Part shown: in pieces, positions 38,301 through 51,700 of the stretch
How positions within the stretch are numbered: position 1 is the first letter of the stretch
How the letters are laid out: each line of letters opens with the position of its first letter
From: Sinotaia quadrata
Lineage: Eukaryota; Mollusca; Gastropoda; Architaenioglossa; Viviparidae
Assembly: GCA_028829895.1 (NCBI GenBank)
Contig: CM054179.1
Span: 57,171,891 to 57,235,890 of the forward strand
Direction of reading: 5' to 3'
DNA length: 64,000 nucleotides
Notes under the pieces: generated by a model
What the model was told of the DNA's origin: nothing
Seen by the model: only the letters and a program-made list of their open reading frames with translations
Database searches by the model: none
Made by a program: the position numbers and the translations under genes

Positions 38301-41300
38301 TAACAAATGTTATATCTATTGGACATTGGCCCAGCTCACTATCACAGACATGACACTATTTGCTTTCAGTTAACAAAAGTTATATATATTGGACATTAAC
38401 TCGCTTTCAGTTAAATATGTTATATTTATTGTCTATTGAACATTGGCCCGGCTCATGCCACAGAACAACGATCACCATGATTAAACACATAACAATTTTT
38501 GGTCAAAGGTCACAGATAGAAAGAAAGGCCAAAATATACACATGCAACCAAACACTTATGGTTCTCAGCAGTCGGCAACAAGGTCTAAAGAAACAGAACA
38601 CAACTCTCTAGTAATGAGATATTCACCTTGACAGGTACCACCGTTCTGACAAGGTCGTTGAAGAATGGTGAAATTGATGGTGGTGACGAAAGTCACGAGA
38701 CCACCATTATCTGTTGCCATAAAGCGTACAGTGTCAAAGCCGTAGAAAGCCTCATTCGGTCGATAAGTTAGAGTAACATAGCGCCACGCTAAGCAGTCCA
38801 CAGGATGGGGTAATGTCATGTTGAAAAAGGACACGGGCTCATTCTGTTATAACAGTCATATGTTATTGTTTAATTAGAATGAAAAGAGTTCAACTCTCAA
38901 ATGTTTAAGAAAATATTTACATGTCAAATGCCAAGTATTTCAAGGCAGAAATATGGATAAAATAAAGATGTTTTCCGTTTGCTTTAGATTCAAGAAAAAC
39001 TTTTGGCAGTGAAAGAACTAGAAATGGCGCTACAAATTTATCATATATATATATTGTGGAATTGTCAAATAATCGAACAAATAGGTAGTCATTTTATTGC
39101 CCTTTTCTACAATTCAACACGCATTCTTGTGTCTTTAACTATCAACACGCTGTCTTTGTTGAATTTATCAATCTTGTGACACACCTTTGTAACCTTGGAC
39201 TGATCACTGAGAGGTACATCAGTATTTTCTTCTCCAAATGTCATCTTGCCATTTTTGGGTTCGACGAAGGTCAAGGTCAATTTGGAGCCGATATCCACAT
39301 CAAAACAACCTGCTATTAATGTAAACTTCTCGTTATCTACTTGTGTGATGCGGTTTTCCTCCATCAGTACCTGATCACAAAATACGTTAATCTCCAGTTG
39401 TGATTATGAAAACCATTTCTACCTTAAATTAATATTTGCCCATGATCAACATTAATACCCAGTCAAGGAATATATTAAGTTCTAATTATATAAATATTTA
39501 TCTATTTTTAAATATTAAAATCAAGAAAAATTACTATGTGTACCCTGCCATGAAATATTCAATATATGAGCCATATAATATGAATATTTAATCAAGAAAA
39601 ACAATAATTATTATCTGTTACACATCTGTTGAAAACAGAAATTTAATTGGTATTAATTAAAACAAATATAATATAAAAAATATTAGATAGTCACACATTT
39701 GAAAACAAAATGCAGAAGATGAAAGTTACTACTGCTAATATTTTAGTTAGTAAATAATATAAAACAGTACGAAACAGCTTCACCGACTAACAAAGAGACA
39801 AACACGAGCAAGAAAGCTAGAAAGAGCAATGGTAATTATCAAACTACTGACACGCCACTATATTCTGTAATGGTAACTATCAAACTACTGACATTTCTTA
39901 TGTAATGGTAACTATCACAATACTGACACGCCATTATTTTGTCTGCTGTGAGAACTGTGACCGAACTGCGTAATACATTGCACTATTTTCTCTTACTGAA
40001 CAATACTGACACGCCATTATTTTGTCTGCTGTGAGAACTGTGACCGAACTGCGTAATACATTGCACTATTTTCTCTTACTGAACAATACTGACCACAATG
40101 CTTTCACTTGGATCTTCTTTAATTAGACTGACACCATTATGGTAAGCGAAAGCTACTGGCACGTCATTGACTTCATTAACGGTGACTGTGACTGTGGCAA
40201 TTGCCGTTGCTGGATTAATGCCCTCCACAGCGTCCTCCACAAGAAGGAAACGTATCAGGTAGACACCGTTACAGTCATCACAAGGTGTGAAGAGCAGTCT
40301 TTTCAAGAAAGAGCAAATATGCTGAGGTAATGTTACCAAGGTGCAATTATTCATAAAAGTAGAAAATATGCTGAGGTAATGTTACCAAGGTGCAATTATT
40401 CATAAAAGTAGAAAATATTCTGAGGTAATGTTACCAAGGTGCAATTATTCATAAAAGTAGAAAATATTCTGAGGTAATGTTACCAAGGTGCAATTATTCA
40501 TAAAAGCAGAAAAAATGCTGAGGTAATTTTACCATAGTACAATAATTAAGAAATGTAAAAAATATTAAATAAAATAAAAAAATAAAAAATACTGCACCCT
40601 TTATGCAGTACTGCCTGGAGAGTTTTCAACAAAAATAATTAAACACTTTAGAGGAAATACCTTGAACTGTGCGCTGGATGATAGAAGTAAAATGACAACA
40701 TTCACAATAATATTCCTTAACCTTACCACCATTACTATTTGGACAGTTACAATATTAATTTAGACTTATAATTAAATGATTTAGAGTGTGTATACTTGTT
40801 GCCTGGTATAATGATTAATTCCCCTTCATCGGGCGTGAGAGGAGTACTGCCAGTTTGTATGCTGATTGTGTCCCCTTCTTCATCTATTGTTTCTACTGTG
40901 AAAACAAGTGTGCCTGTAAAACAAATAGAGATTCTTTTTAAGTAGGCATACAACAAAAGTTTGTCAGATTACGCTGCGTTTTTGTAGATGAATTCACAAG
41001 GTTAAATTGTAACTCTTTCGAAGTTTTATTATTTGGAAAACTGACCATGAGTGTTAAGACATCGAAAACAATTAATGAAATGAAATTTAAATAACAAATT
41101 TAAGTAGTGAAACTATCGTGAACATTTAAATGTTACTGGTACAGTCAGCAAGAAACAGTCAGCAAGTCGATGTTTAGGTTAACAGCCTTTATCATCACAA
41201 AGTCGATGTTTAGGTTAACAGCCTTTATCATCACAAAGTCGATGTTTAGGTTAACAGCCTTTATCATCACAAAGTCGATGTTTAGGTTAACAGCCTTTAT

Positions 41301-42660
41301 CATCACAAAGCAGTGACTAAGCGAAAATTTATAAGTCTGTTATATTGTTAATCTATCAATAGACCGTGATGAAGGTTACGAGATACACAAGTTAAAGTCA
41401 AGCCTTTCTACAGCTAGCAATATTTGTGACCTTGATCCTCATCCATGATGACGTGTTGGGCACTAGTCATGACAGGGCTGGTGTTGGGAATGGTGTTGTT
41501 GACGGCGGATAGCAGAAACTGAGTGGGCTCCAGGAAATAGCCGCCATTACCATAAGTGTTGCAAACCTTTCAGACAGAGAGCATGAAAGTGGGTACGATG
41601 TCAAACCTTTCAGACAGAAAGCATGAAGAGTGGGTACGATGTCAAACTGTGACGCCAACACCATTTAGTTAATGAAAATGATGATTATTATTAATTAATT
41701 AATTAATCATTCATCACTAATTATAAGTGACGAAAATCTTAATTTATTTATTGATGATCCTCTAGCTGTCTAGCAAAACCCACTCGTCTCTCACTTGGCG
41801 GATATGCAGGCGCCGTAAACATTTTCTCTCTTACTCAACATTTAAATAAAATCATTTACTGTCACACAATATTCCGTAGATGGAAAACTTCTTACTAAAA
41901 GAGAAGACAAATCCATCTTTAATCAATATTTAGCGAGTCCCCATCCACCCACTTTCTTCTTCAACATAAGTCATCAATATGCATAAGAAGATCAATAAAT
42001 TTAACAATAACATTATTAAATCAACAGTCAAATATATATATATATATGATAAATACAATGAAATAGATTACTTGACATTAAAATTTCCATGAAACCACAT
42101 TTAATACTTTCTCTGTTTTATGCAGTCTATTTTAAAATACAGTTCATCGATATGTCAATAAAAATCACAAGATAGTCTTAGCAGAAAGCAGAAATGGAAT
42201 TATTAGAGATAAGTTACAATAGTTTCTTTTACATAACCTTGTTTAACTGTTGTCTCAGTAGTCCTTCTATGTGCCTTTGACAAGTTATTGTCAGCAGTTA
42301 TTACGTCAACAAAGACACAAGTTATTGTCAGCAGTTATTTCGTCAACAAAGACACAAGTTATTGTCAGCAGTTATTACGTCAACAAAGACACAAGTTATT
42401 GTCAGCAGTTATTACGTCAACAAAGACACAAGTTATTGTCAGCAGTTATACGTCAGCTCCACATGCCTCACTCGCAGGCTGAAAAACACTATTCCACTAC
42501 TTAAAATTAACCTGGTCACTTCTTGGTGCCCTGTCAGCTCCTTCAAAGAAAAGAATAAATGTAGTAATTTCTAGTGCTTCCTTTTACTAAACATTTTCTT
42601 GATGTAGTCAAAATACTTGGCCACCATACATTGAAGGGGTGTTGTGTATTCCTTTACACT

Positions 42661-42734
<74 letters not shown>

Positions 42735-45700
42735 CTACAAGTAAAAGAATAATTTTCAAACACTGGCAGGGCTGTGGACAAATATGAGAATAGTTAGCTC
42801 TAAGAGCAGTTATCTATAAGATCACCTATTTATGAGAACAGTTAAGTATGAGAACAACTGCTAATGAGAACAGTTATAAAGAAGGACAGTTATCTACGGG
42901 AATAATTATATATGAGAAAGGTATTATGAGAATAGTTAATGAGAACAGCTACCTTGACAGAAATTGTGGCCGTGACAGCGTCCTTGACGAATACATCAGG
43001 TTCAGTTTTGCATGTTTCAGAACTGAGTTGCCACTTCTGAGAAACTGAAGATGAAAATGAAAGATTACGTATAACTGGCAAGTTCCATGCAGTCCTGTAT
43101 TGTTGACAAATAGAGATAAGAGTCAAGAATGTTGTATACTATTTTATACACATGTTGTGCTATTCACTGTGTACTACAACATTTCATGTGGTGCTATCCT
43201 CTTAGTTCTACAACATATCATATGCAATTCTATGTGTACTACAACATATCATATGCTATTCTCTGTGTACTACAACATATCATGTGCTATTTTCTGTGTA
43301 CTACAACATATGTGCAATTCTCAGTGCACTACAACATATCATGTGCTATTCTCTGTGTACTACAACATATCATGTGCTATTCTCTGTGTACTACAACATA
43401 TCATGTGCTATTCTCTGTGTACTACAACATATCATGTGCTATTCTCTGTGTACTACAACATATCATGTGCTATTCTCTGTGTACTACAACATATCATATG
43501 CAATTCTCTGTGTACTACAACATATCATATGCTATTCTCTGTGTACTACAACATATCATGTGCTATTTTCTGTGTACTACAACATATGTGCAATTCTCAG
43601 TGCACTACAACATATCATGTGCTATTCTCTGTGTACTACAACATATCATGTGCTATTCTCTGTGTACTCAACATATCATGTGCTATTCTCTGTGTACTAC
43701 AATATATCATGTGCTATTTTCTGCAACATTGATATTTTGTACTGGTAGCCACGATGTTTGAATTGAACTGAACAATGTGTAGAAGTGTCATTCATATATA
43801 CTTTTCTTTACTTTCTTAAAATAGTTTTCTGAATTGTGAACGATTAGTGATCTACAGTCTGACATTAATAAAGTGCAGAACAAAAAGTGTGTTTCTTATA
43901 TAAATATTTGTATATGTCGGCAGATTTATATTATTTGTAATGAATAACTTATCTTAACATGAAAACACGCTTAACAATCTACATTTATTCAAAAATTAAA
44001 ATTCTTTATTTTATGCATTTCGCCTGATGACACCAATCTAGCGATGTTCGAGTAAACTGAGGTTGTCTGAAGGAATTATAATTAACTGAGGTTGTCTGAA
44101 GGAATTATAATTAACTGAGGTTGTCTGAAGGAATTATAATTAAGTGAGGTTGTCTGAAGGAATTATAATTAACTGAGGTTGTCTGAAGGAATTATAATTA
44201 ACTAAGGTTGTCTGAAGGAATTATAATTAACTGAGGTTGTCTGAAGGCATTATAATTAACTGAGGTTGTCTAAAGGAATTATAATTAACTGGATGTAGTA
44301 AACTGAGGTTGTCAGAAGGAATTATAATTAACTGGATGTAGTAAACTGAGGTTGTCTGAAGGAATTATAATTAACTGGATGTAGTAAACTGAGGTTGTCT
44401 GAAAGAATTATAATTAACTGGATGTAGTAAAATGAGGTTGTCTGAAGGAATTATAATTAACTGGATGTAGAAAACTGAAAGGTGTTTTACGGAATTTTAA
44501 ATAAAAGATTTTGGAATACTACAAAATGTTTGAATGGATTTTGCATTTATGGCTTGCAAATTTTATTTAACAGAAAGAATGTTTGAAGAATTTCCTTAAT
44601 TCACTTATATATACTGAAAATTACTTGCCCGGATTCCAGTGCAGAAGGGTTATAGTGCTATCTGTGTCAGTGACGTCATATGGATAGGTGATGGTAAGTG
44701 GTCCAGGTAAGGGCAGCTGGCCTACTGACGTCAGTGAAAAGGAAACACTGTCTTCCCCTGAGTAGGTCACTCTTTAAATGTGAAGTCATAGACAAAGTGT
44801 TATTTACGAAACAATTGTCCATAACTAGACAAAGTGTTATTTACAATACAATTGTCTATAACTAGACAAAGTGTTATTTACGATACAATTGTCTATAACT
44901 AGACAAAGTGTTATTTACGATACAATTGTCTATAACTAGACAAAGTGTTATTTACGATACAATTGTCTATAACTAGACAAAGTGTTATTTACGATACAGT
45001 TGTCTATAACTAGACAAAGTGTTATTTACAATACAATTGTCTATAACTAGACAAAGTGTTATTTACTATACAATTGTCTATAACTAGAACAAAGTGTCGA
45101 CATAGCACTAGACTATAAGGTAAGGGTATAGAGTAACTGAGGGCAAACCAGATAGTCTATTAAATAACCAGACGAAAACCCCACAAAGAATTGTAAGGGA
45201 AAAGCAGCATACATAACACAAAACGAAAACAGAATGTGAAAAAACTTGCTGAAAACCAAAATGATTATCATAAAATAACAAAATATATTTAAAAAATAAT
45301 AAGCTCTTATATGTACCTTTTGGCCAGTATTCTGTCCACTGTGTTCACTGCACTTAGCGTAAAGTACGGATTAGTCAAGGTCGAAACGAAATCAGTAGAT
45401 GCCACAGATTCGTACGTCGTGTTCAGATCAGCGTACGTCAGGGGCGTGAGAACAAAACTTTGGCCCGGTATCAGCCCTGAGAGAGTGCAATCAACATCAG
45501 GGAGGGCTTATATGCACTTAAACATAGCCCACTAAGAATATGTGTTAATGAATCCACACATCTGAGTACTACAAAGAGTAGTACTTGAACTTTGCATAAC
45601 CAGGTAAGTCTACACTACACAAAATAATACTTGTAGGTTTGATAACAACTGTTAGATAATTGCTACACAAAATAATACTGGTACACAAAATAATACTAGT

Positions 45701-48700
45701 ACGCTTGATAACAAGTGTTAGATAATTATTACACAAAATAATACTGGTACGCTGGAAAAACAAGACAAGTGTTAGATAATTATTACACAAAATAAGAGTC
45801 TTTGAAATCTGGAAGTGAGGACACGAATAAGTAACTTTATTGTTGGTGTATTATTATTGTCTTATTTCTCGGTTATTTTATATACTACATCGTTTTTCAA
45901 AAGTTTCTATTTTTAAATCATTATTTATTTGAATTTAAGATTTTCTTCACTTGTAATTATATTTGGATGGTTAAATAATTATTATTAATAATAATATCCA
46001 TTAACTAAGTGGAGTAGTGGCATTGGCCTCACAGAAATCAAGATTGCGGGTGGTTAGAGGATGAATAGTGGGGAGGGACAAAAAAAAGGTATTAACTGCA
46101 TTTCTAATAAAAACAACTGCATTTTCCAGGCTTCTTTTAGTTCAAGCTTACCATTCGGGGTCTGAACAATGACTTCACTAGTGGACCGTTTGCGACGTTT
46201 GGCTGCCAAGCTAAGTTCCAGGGAGCCACCATCTTGTGACACCGCCTGCTGTGCCTGTGTACTGACAATGACTACGGAACCCATTAACTGCAGTCCAGTG
46301 CACTGTGCTTCATTACAACTGTCCACAAAAGCATACAGTTCGCGTCCAGGCTCCATTTGAAAGTCTAGAAGACATGTAAACTTTAAACTTGCAATGATAA
46401 ATAAAAATGTTTGAGGCAATGAACAAAATATTGAAAAATATATTATTGAAACAAAGTTATTCATTTGAACGATACAATAATACTAACGATAAGGTCATTG
46501 TATTGTGGGTAATGTCTAAGACAAAATGTCTGTTTTCTTGATACGGAACTGAGTGAAATCGAGAGCCAATGACATCAATGAATAGTGTACTGGCGAAAAA
46601 TGCCCTTGAGTGTTTAAATTTCCAAAGGAATCTGATAAATGTTCAGTGATGAATTGGACAGGAATGTGAATAAGTAACAAAACATATTACTCTTTGCAAC
46701 ATTGCTAGGCACATTTAACCTCATTACACTCTTTACAACATTGCTAGGCACATTTAACCTCATTACACTCTTTACAACATTGCTAGGCACATTTTACCTC
46801 ATTACAACTCTTTACAACATTGCTAGGCACATTTTACCTCATTACACTCTTTACAACTGTCACAGAACGCGGGGAGGCTCGTTACAAGCCGACCTCGAGC
46901 TGAAGTTAGAGATGCAAGGGGTGAAGTCTATTTTTGGCCTGCTCCGGTGCACCTCCAAGAAAAGCCCATGTGACGTATGCCAGTACTACGTCGCGTCAAG
47001 TTGTTACATAGACACACATGACATACTCCATTGATGTTTGGGTGGGGCCCACTTTATTAATGTCATGCCAAGGAACGTTTTATTGGCGGTGTGTGTTGTG
47101 AGTGTGTATCATAAATGTGAATAAATGGACGAACAGACGAACGGTGCAAAACAATAGTACAAATTCTTTCGTCCCTCTCAAAAACTATGAATAACAAGAG
47201 AGTTGAAAGATGTTTAAATCAGGTTATTTATTTCCCGATTTAAAAGGGGCACTACTCTTTCGCACAGTGATTAATCATTCATTCAACTTTCCAATGTCAT
47301 ACACTCTGTGGGAAATAAGGGGAGATGAAAAATGATGAAATTCAAAATATAAAATAAAAATTAATTACACAATTCTTATGCGGCAAATGGGGCCGCTTTA
47401 ACAATAGTTGACATGTAAAATAAGCATTACTTTTAACATTAAAGTTCTTATTTTACAAACGATATAATAGTGTTCATTTTCTTGAGTCCTAGGGTTAAGT
47501 ATGTGCGCGTTAGCCGTGCTAATTATTACTCACTATTTATGTCAGAGTTCCAAGGAGATGACGTAAGCTCACACGTCACTTATAAGCGGTACTTCAAAGT
47601 GAAGATCGGCGCAATGGAGGCGTCGCATTACAGGTGAAGATTCTGCAGAATCTAGGCACCTCTTTCAGATTATCACTGGGGAGAAATCTGAAATTTAGCT
47701 GACTGTTGTCAGCCTCGATAATTTTCGTTGTATCGGTTGTCGTGGAAACGGACAGCCCAACGACGTTTAGCATTATCGGGTGGAGTCGTCCAGTGGGATG
47801 TGTCGTCGCATTACATTGAGTGTAGAAATCCGGATATCTGTAAGAAAATCTCGGTGCTAGCCCCTCAATTTACGGGATAGACTGCCAAACGAACTCTCAG
47901 ACAGGGGGGAGAACAAGTTGGTCCCTCGTGTCGTTAACTGCATACAACCAGCGTCGCATGCATCGGGTTTTTCTTGGACAGTGAACTTTCCACTTTGCCA
48001 ACAATTATACTGAGTAATTTTGCCTCGTTACTCAATATATGGCATCAGACGGATGGAAAACGGATGGAAAGAGATTATTGCAGCTTTCCTTTATGAAATC
48101 TCTGTACATGAGATAATTCATACGTGAAGTTAGACTGGCTTCAGACGAATCGACGTTTTCAACATTGAGAGTAAAATCTTCATTTTGTCCCTTATATAGC
48201 TTTCACTGAAGGTTTCCAAAACTTCCAGAAGCTATGTCCTGTGACATGATTTTTGCCTTGGATATATAGTGGTAATCGAGATGCACGCTTTTCTGTGGTC
48301 AATTCTAATGCGCACTGGCCATTTCACTCGTCAACAACATGTGACGGTATTGCGCAGTTGTCCCAATTTATTTAATATACATATTCTTCATAAACTAATA
48401 CATATATTCAATATGATATATTAACACACACTGCGTCACGAACGTCTGTCTACTAAAGAGATCTTAGGTGACCGTTACTGGAGTTTCATGCTACATACGT
48501 AAAATAACAAAACTCGGGTTACTTCAATTAGTTTTGTTAGCGGTTTTTTAAAATGAAATAAAATATAATTTCGGTCCCTCATTTCCTGTGACAACCCCCT
48601 TCTTAAAATTGATTGGAGCTCACAGAGTGGAAATCAAATAGGAACAAAAAAAAATTTTATTTCACACGATAGTCTCCACAGGAATTATATGCGCATCTGT

Positions 48701-51700
48701 GGAGAGACTATCCTCTCTCTTGTTTATATCGCGGTTATGGCATGCCGGGATAATGCATCGGCACCCGAATTTTCTCGGCCCGCGATGTGTTCGACAACGA
48801 AGCTATACTCCTGTAGCAGGAGTGTCCATCTAGTTAGCCTAGCGTTATCGTACATGCTAGTGCGCAGATATGTAAGCGGCTTATGATCGCACTGCAGGAT
48901 GAATGGTTTAGAGTACAGATAAGCACTAAATTTCTTGAGTGCCCATACGATTGCTAAGCACTCTTTTTCAATCGTAGAGTACCGTGTCTCACGATCTAAC
49001 AGTTTCTTAGAAGCGTATGCTACCGGTAGGTATTCGTCATCTGTCTCTTGGAGAAGTATGGCACCGAGGCCTTCGTCTGATGCGTCGGTCCTGACAATAA
49101 ATCTCTTGTCAAAGTCTGGTAACTGTAGGACGGGTTTACTGGTCAAGATGTCCTTCACTTTTTCGAGGGCGGTGCTACACTCTGCCGTCCATCGTATTTT
49201 CGTGGGTTGTTTGTTTCCAGTTAAGTCCGTCAGTGGTTTAAGAAGCGTACTGAAGTTTGGGACAAATTTTCGGTAGTACCCCACTAGCCCCAAAACTGCC
49301 CTGACCTGTTTCTTTGTAGTCGGTAAGGTCATGTCACGAATGGCTGCAGTTAAGTCTAGATTTGGGCCTATTTGTCCGTCACTTATGATATGGCCAAGAA
49401 ACTCAATCTCTCGAAAGCCCGCGCGTACTTTGGTGGGTTTCACGGTCAATCTATGGCGCTCAAGAATGTCAAGTAGACCACCCACTGAGGATAAATGTTG
49501 GTCCCATGTTCCTGTTGCTACCAGTATGTCATCAAAGAAATTCAATGCATCAACGCTCTCTAACGGTAATTTTCGCATGAAGCGCGCGAATGTTGCGGGT
49601 GCGTTCGCTAGTCCGAACGGTAGTCGGCAAAACTGAAATAAGCCTAGCGGAGTTGGGAATGCTGTTTTTGGTCTGTCGTCAATAGCAACCGACAGTTGCC
49701 AGTACCCTTTGCACATGTCAAACTTTGAAAAGTAATGTGCCTTGGTTAGTTTTGCGAATAATTCGTCCTGATTTGGGATAGGTTCCGCATCGAATTCAGT
49801 TATCTCATTTAACTGTCTGTAGTCCACACAAAAACGAAGCGTACCGTCTTTCTTTTTAACTAAGACGACCGGTGATGAATATGGGGAGATTGACTGTTCA
49901 ATCACGCCCTGTTCTTGCATTTCACGCACCTGTTCTGCTATGTACTTTGTGCTCTCATATTTCTGTGGGTACTGTTTTAAGCGTATCGGTTTGTCACTTA
50001 AAAGTTTGATGCGGTGTTCAACCAAATCTGAGTGGCCCGGTTGGTCGGTGAATATGCGCGCGTGTCTGTGTAAGAGCTTTGACATTGCGTCGCGCTGTTC
50101 GACAGTTAAGTTCGAGTCAATCTCGACTTGATCGACTGTAACTGCGGAGTTAGGCTGGGTTTCGGCGGACATCATGTCTGTTCTGAAATTGGAGTCTTCC
50201 AATTGTATCAGTGCGACATTCACGCTTTGTATCTGTTCGCCGCTGCGTTCATAGTAACGCTTTAGCATATTTATGTGATAGATTTTCTGCTTATTTCCTA
50301 TCTGTATGCTGTAGTCGTTCTGCTTCACACGCTTAATAACGCGATAGGGTCCACGCCAGTGCATTTGCATGCGGTTGTTATGCGTGGGCCGCAAGAGTAA
50401 CACGAGCTGACCTGGTTCGAGGTCACGTTCCACAGCAGTACGGTCAAAATTTCGCTTGTATCGGGGTTGTTTTTCGCGAATGTTTTCCTGTGCTAAGTGA
50501 CACGTTTCGGTCAGACGTTGACGTAGTTCGGCTACGTACGTGTGAACATCTTTACCATCGGTCACAGTGTCTCCCTTGACCCATGTTTCTTTTATTAGCT
50601 TAAGGGGACCACGAGGTTGTCTGCCGTATAGTAGTTGGAACGGTGAATAGCCCGTACTCTCTTGTGGGAGTTCGCGATACGCGAAGAGTAATGGTGCTAG
50701 AAAACGTGGCCACTGGTCGGGTTGTTCCGAGGCCATTTTAATTAACATTTTCTTTATTGTACCGTTGAAACGTTCAACGGCACCATTAGACTGAGCGTGA
50801 TAGGGTGATGAGAACAACTGTTTACACGCCAGTAGACGCATTGTTTCAGCCATCATTGCTGAGGTGAATTGAGTGCCCTGGTCACTCAATATTTCTCGAG
50901 GTACGCCCGTGCGAGAAAATACGTCTATTAAAGCGTCTGCGACTTCGATCGCTGTGATGCCCTTTAATGCGACTGCTTCCGGATATCGTGTTGCAAAATC
51001 CACGATTGTTAGGATATAGCGATATCCTCCTTCGGCCGCGGGAATGATTGGGCCAATAATGTCTACTGCGACTTTTAGGAATGGTTCCTCTACTGTTGGT
51101 ACTATCTCGAGGGGAACTCGACTGACACGCCCTCGGTCGATATGTTGTTGACACTGCGTACATGTACGAACGTACGAGCGAACATCCCTACTCAGGCCTG
51201 GCCAAAAAAAGTCCTCGCGAATCCGTTGTTCAGTGCGACGTGCGCCCTGATGTCCGGACATGATTGAGTCGTGTGCAAAGCTAAGAATCAGCGGTCTGAG
51301 TGGTGTAGGGGTAAATAAACACGTGGTGCTTCTAGTATCATTTTCCTTATAGTCGGTGCGCCGAAACGCTAGTCCGTCCTTCAGGAAATACGTCATTGTC
51401 GCGTACTTGCTGGACGTAATAGTGTTTTTCCGTGCCAGCTTTAGCATTGAGGACAAACTTTTGTCCTCCTGCTGCAGGTGACTGAGTTGACTTGGGGTCA
51501 ACTGCGGGAATGTGTTCTCGACTATCTTTAGAGCTGGGGGTCCTTGTTTACTACGTTCCCGTTGTGCTCTAGTGGTTACGGGGAGAACAGGATAGATGCC
51601 ATCAGTGTGTGCGTCACACTGACCGGGCGATAGTATGAATCCGAACTGCATGTCTCTTATTACTGCGGCGGTGACTGTACCGGAGAATACAGGTGACGTA

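Noticed and set aside
43100..43761. Three plus frames of 154-210 codons
   Set aside because: Artefact of the 31-bp array inside an intron of the minus-strand gene.
46702..47034. Plus-strand frame also present at 53593-53868 (RTRGGSLQADLELKLEMQG type)
   Set aside because: It lies within both LTRs on the strand opposite to the element and is repeated only because the LTRs are.
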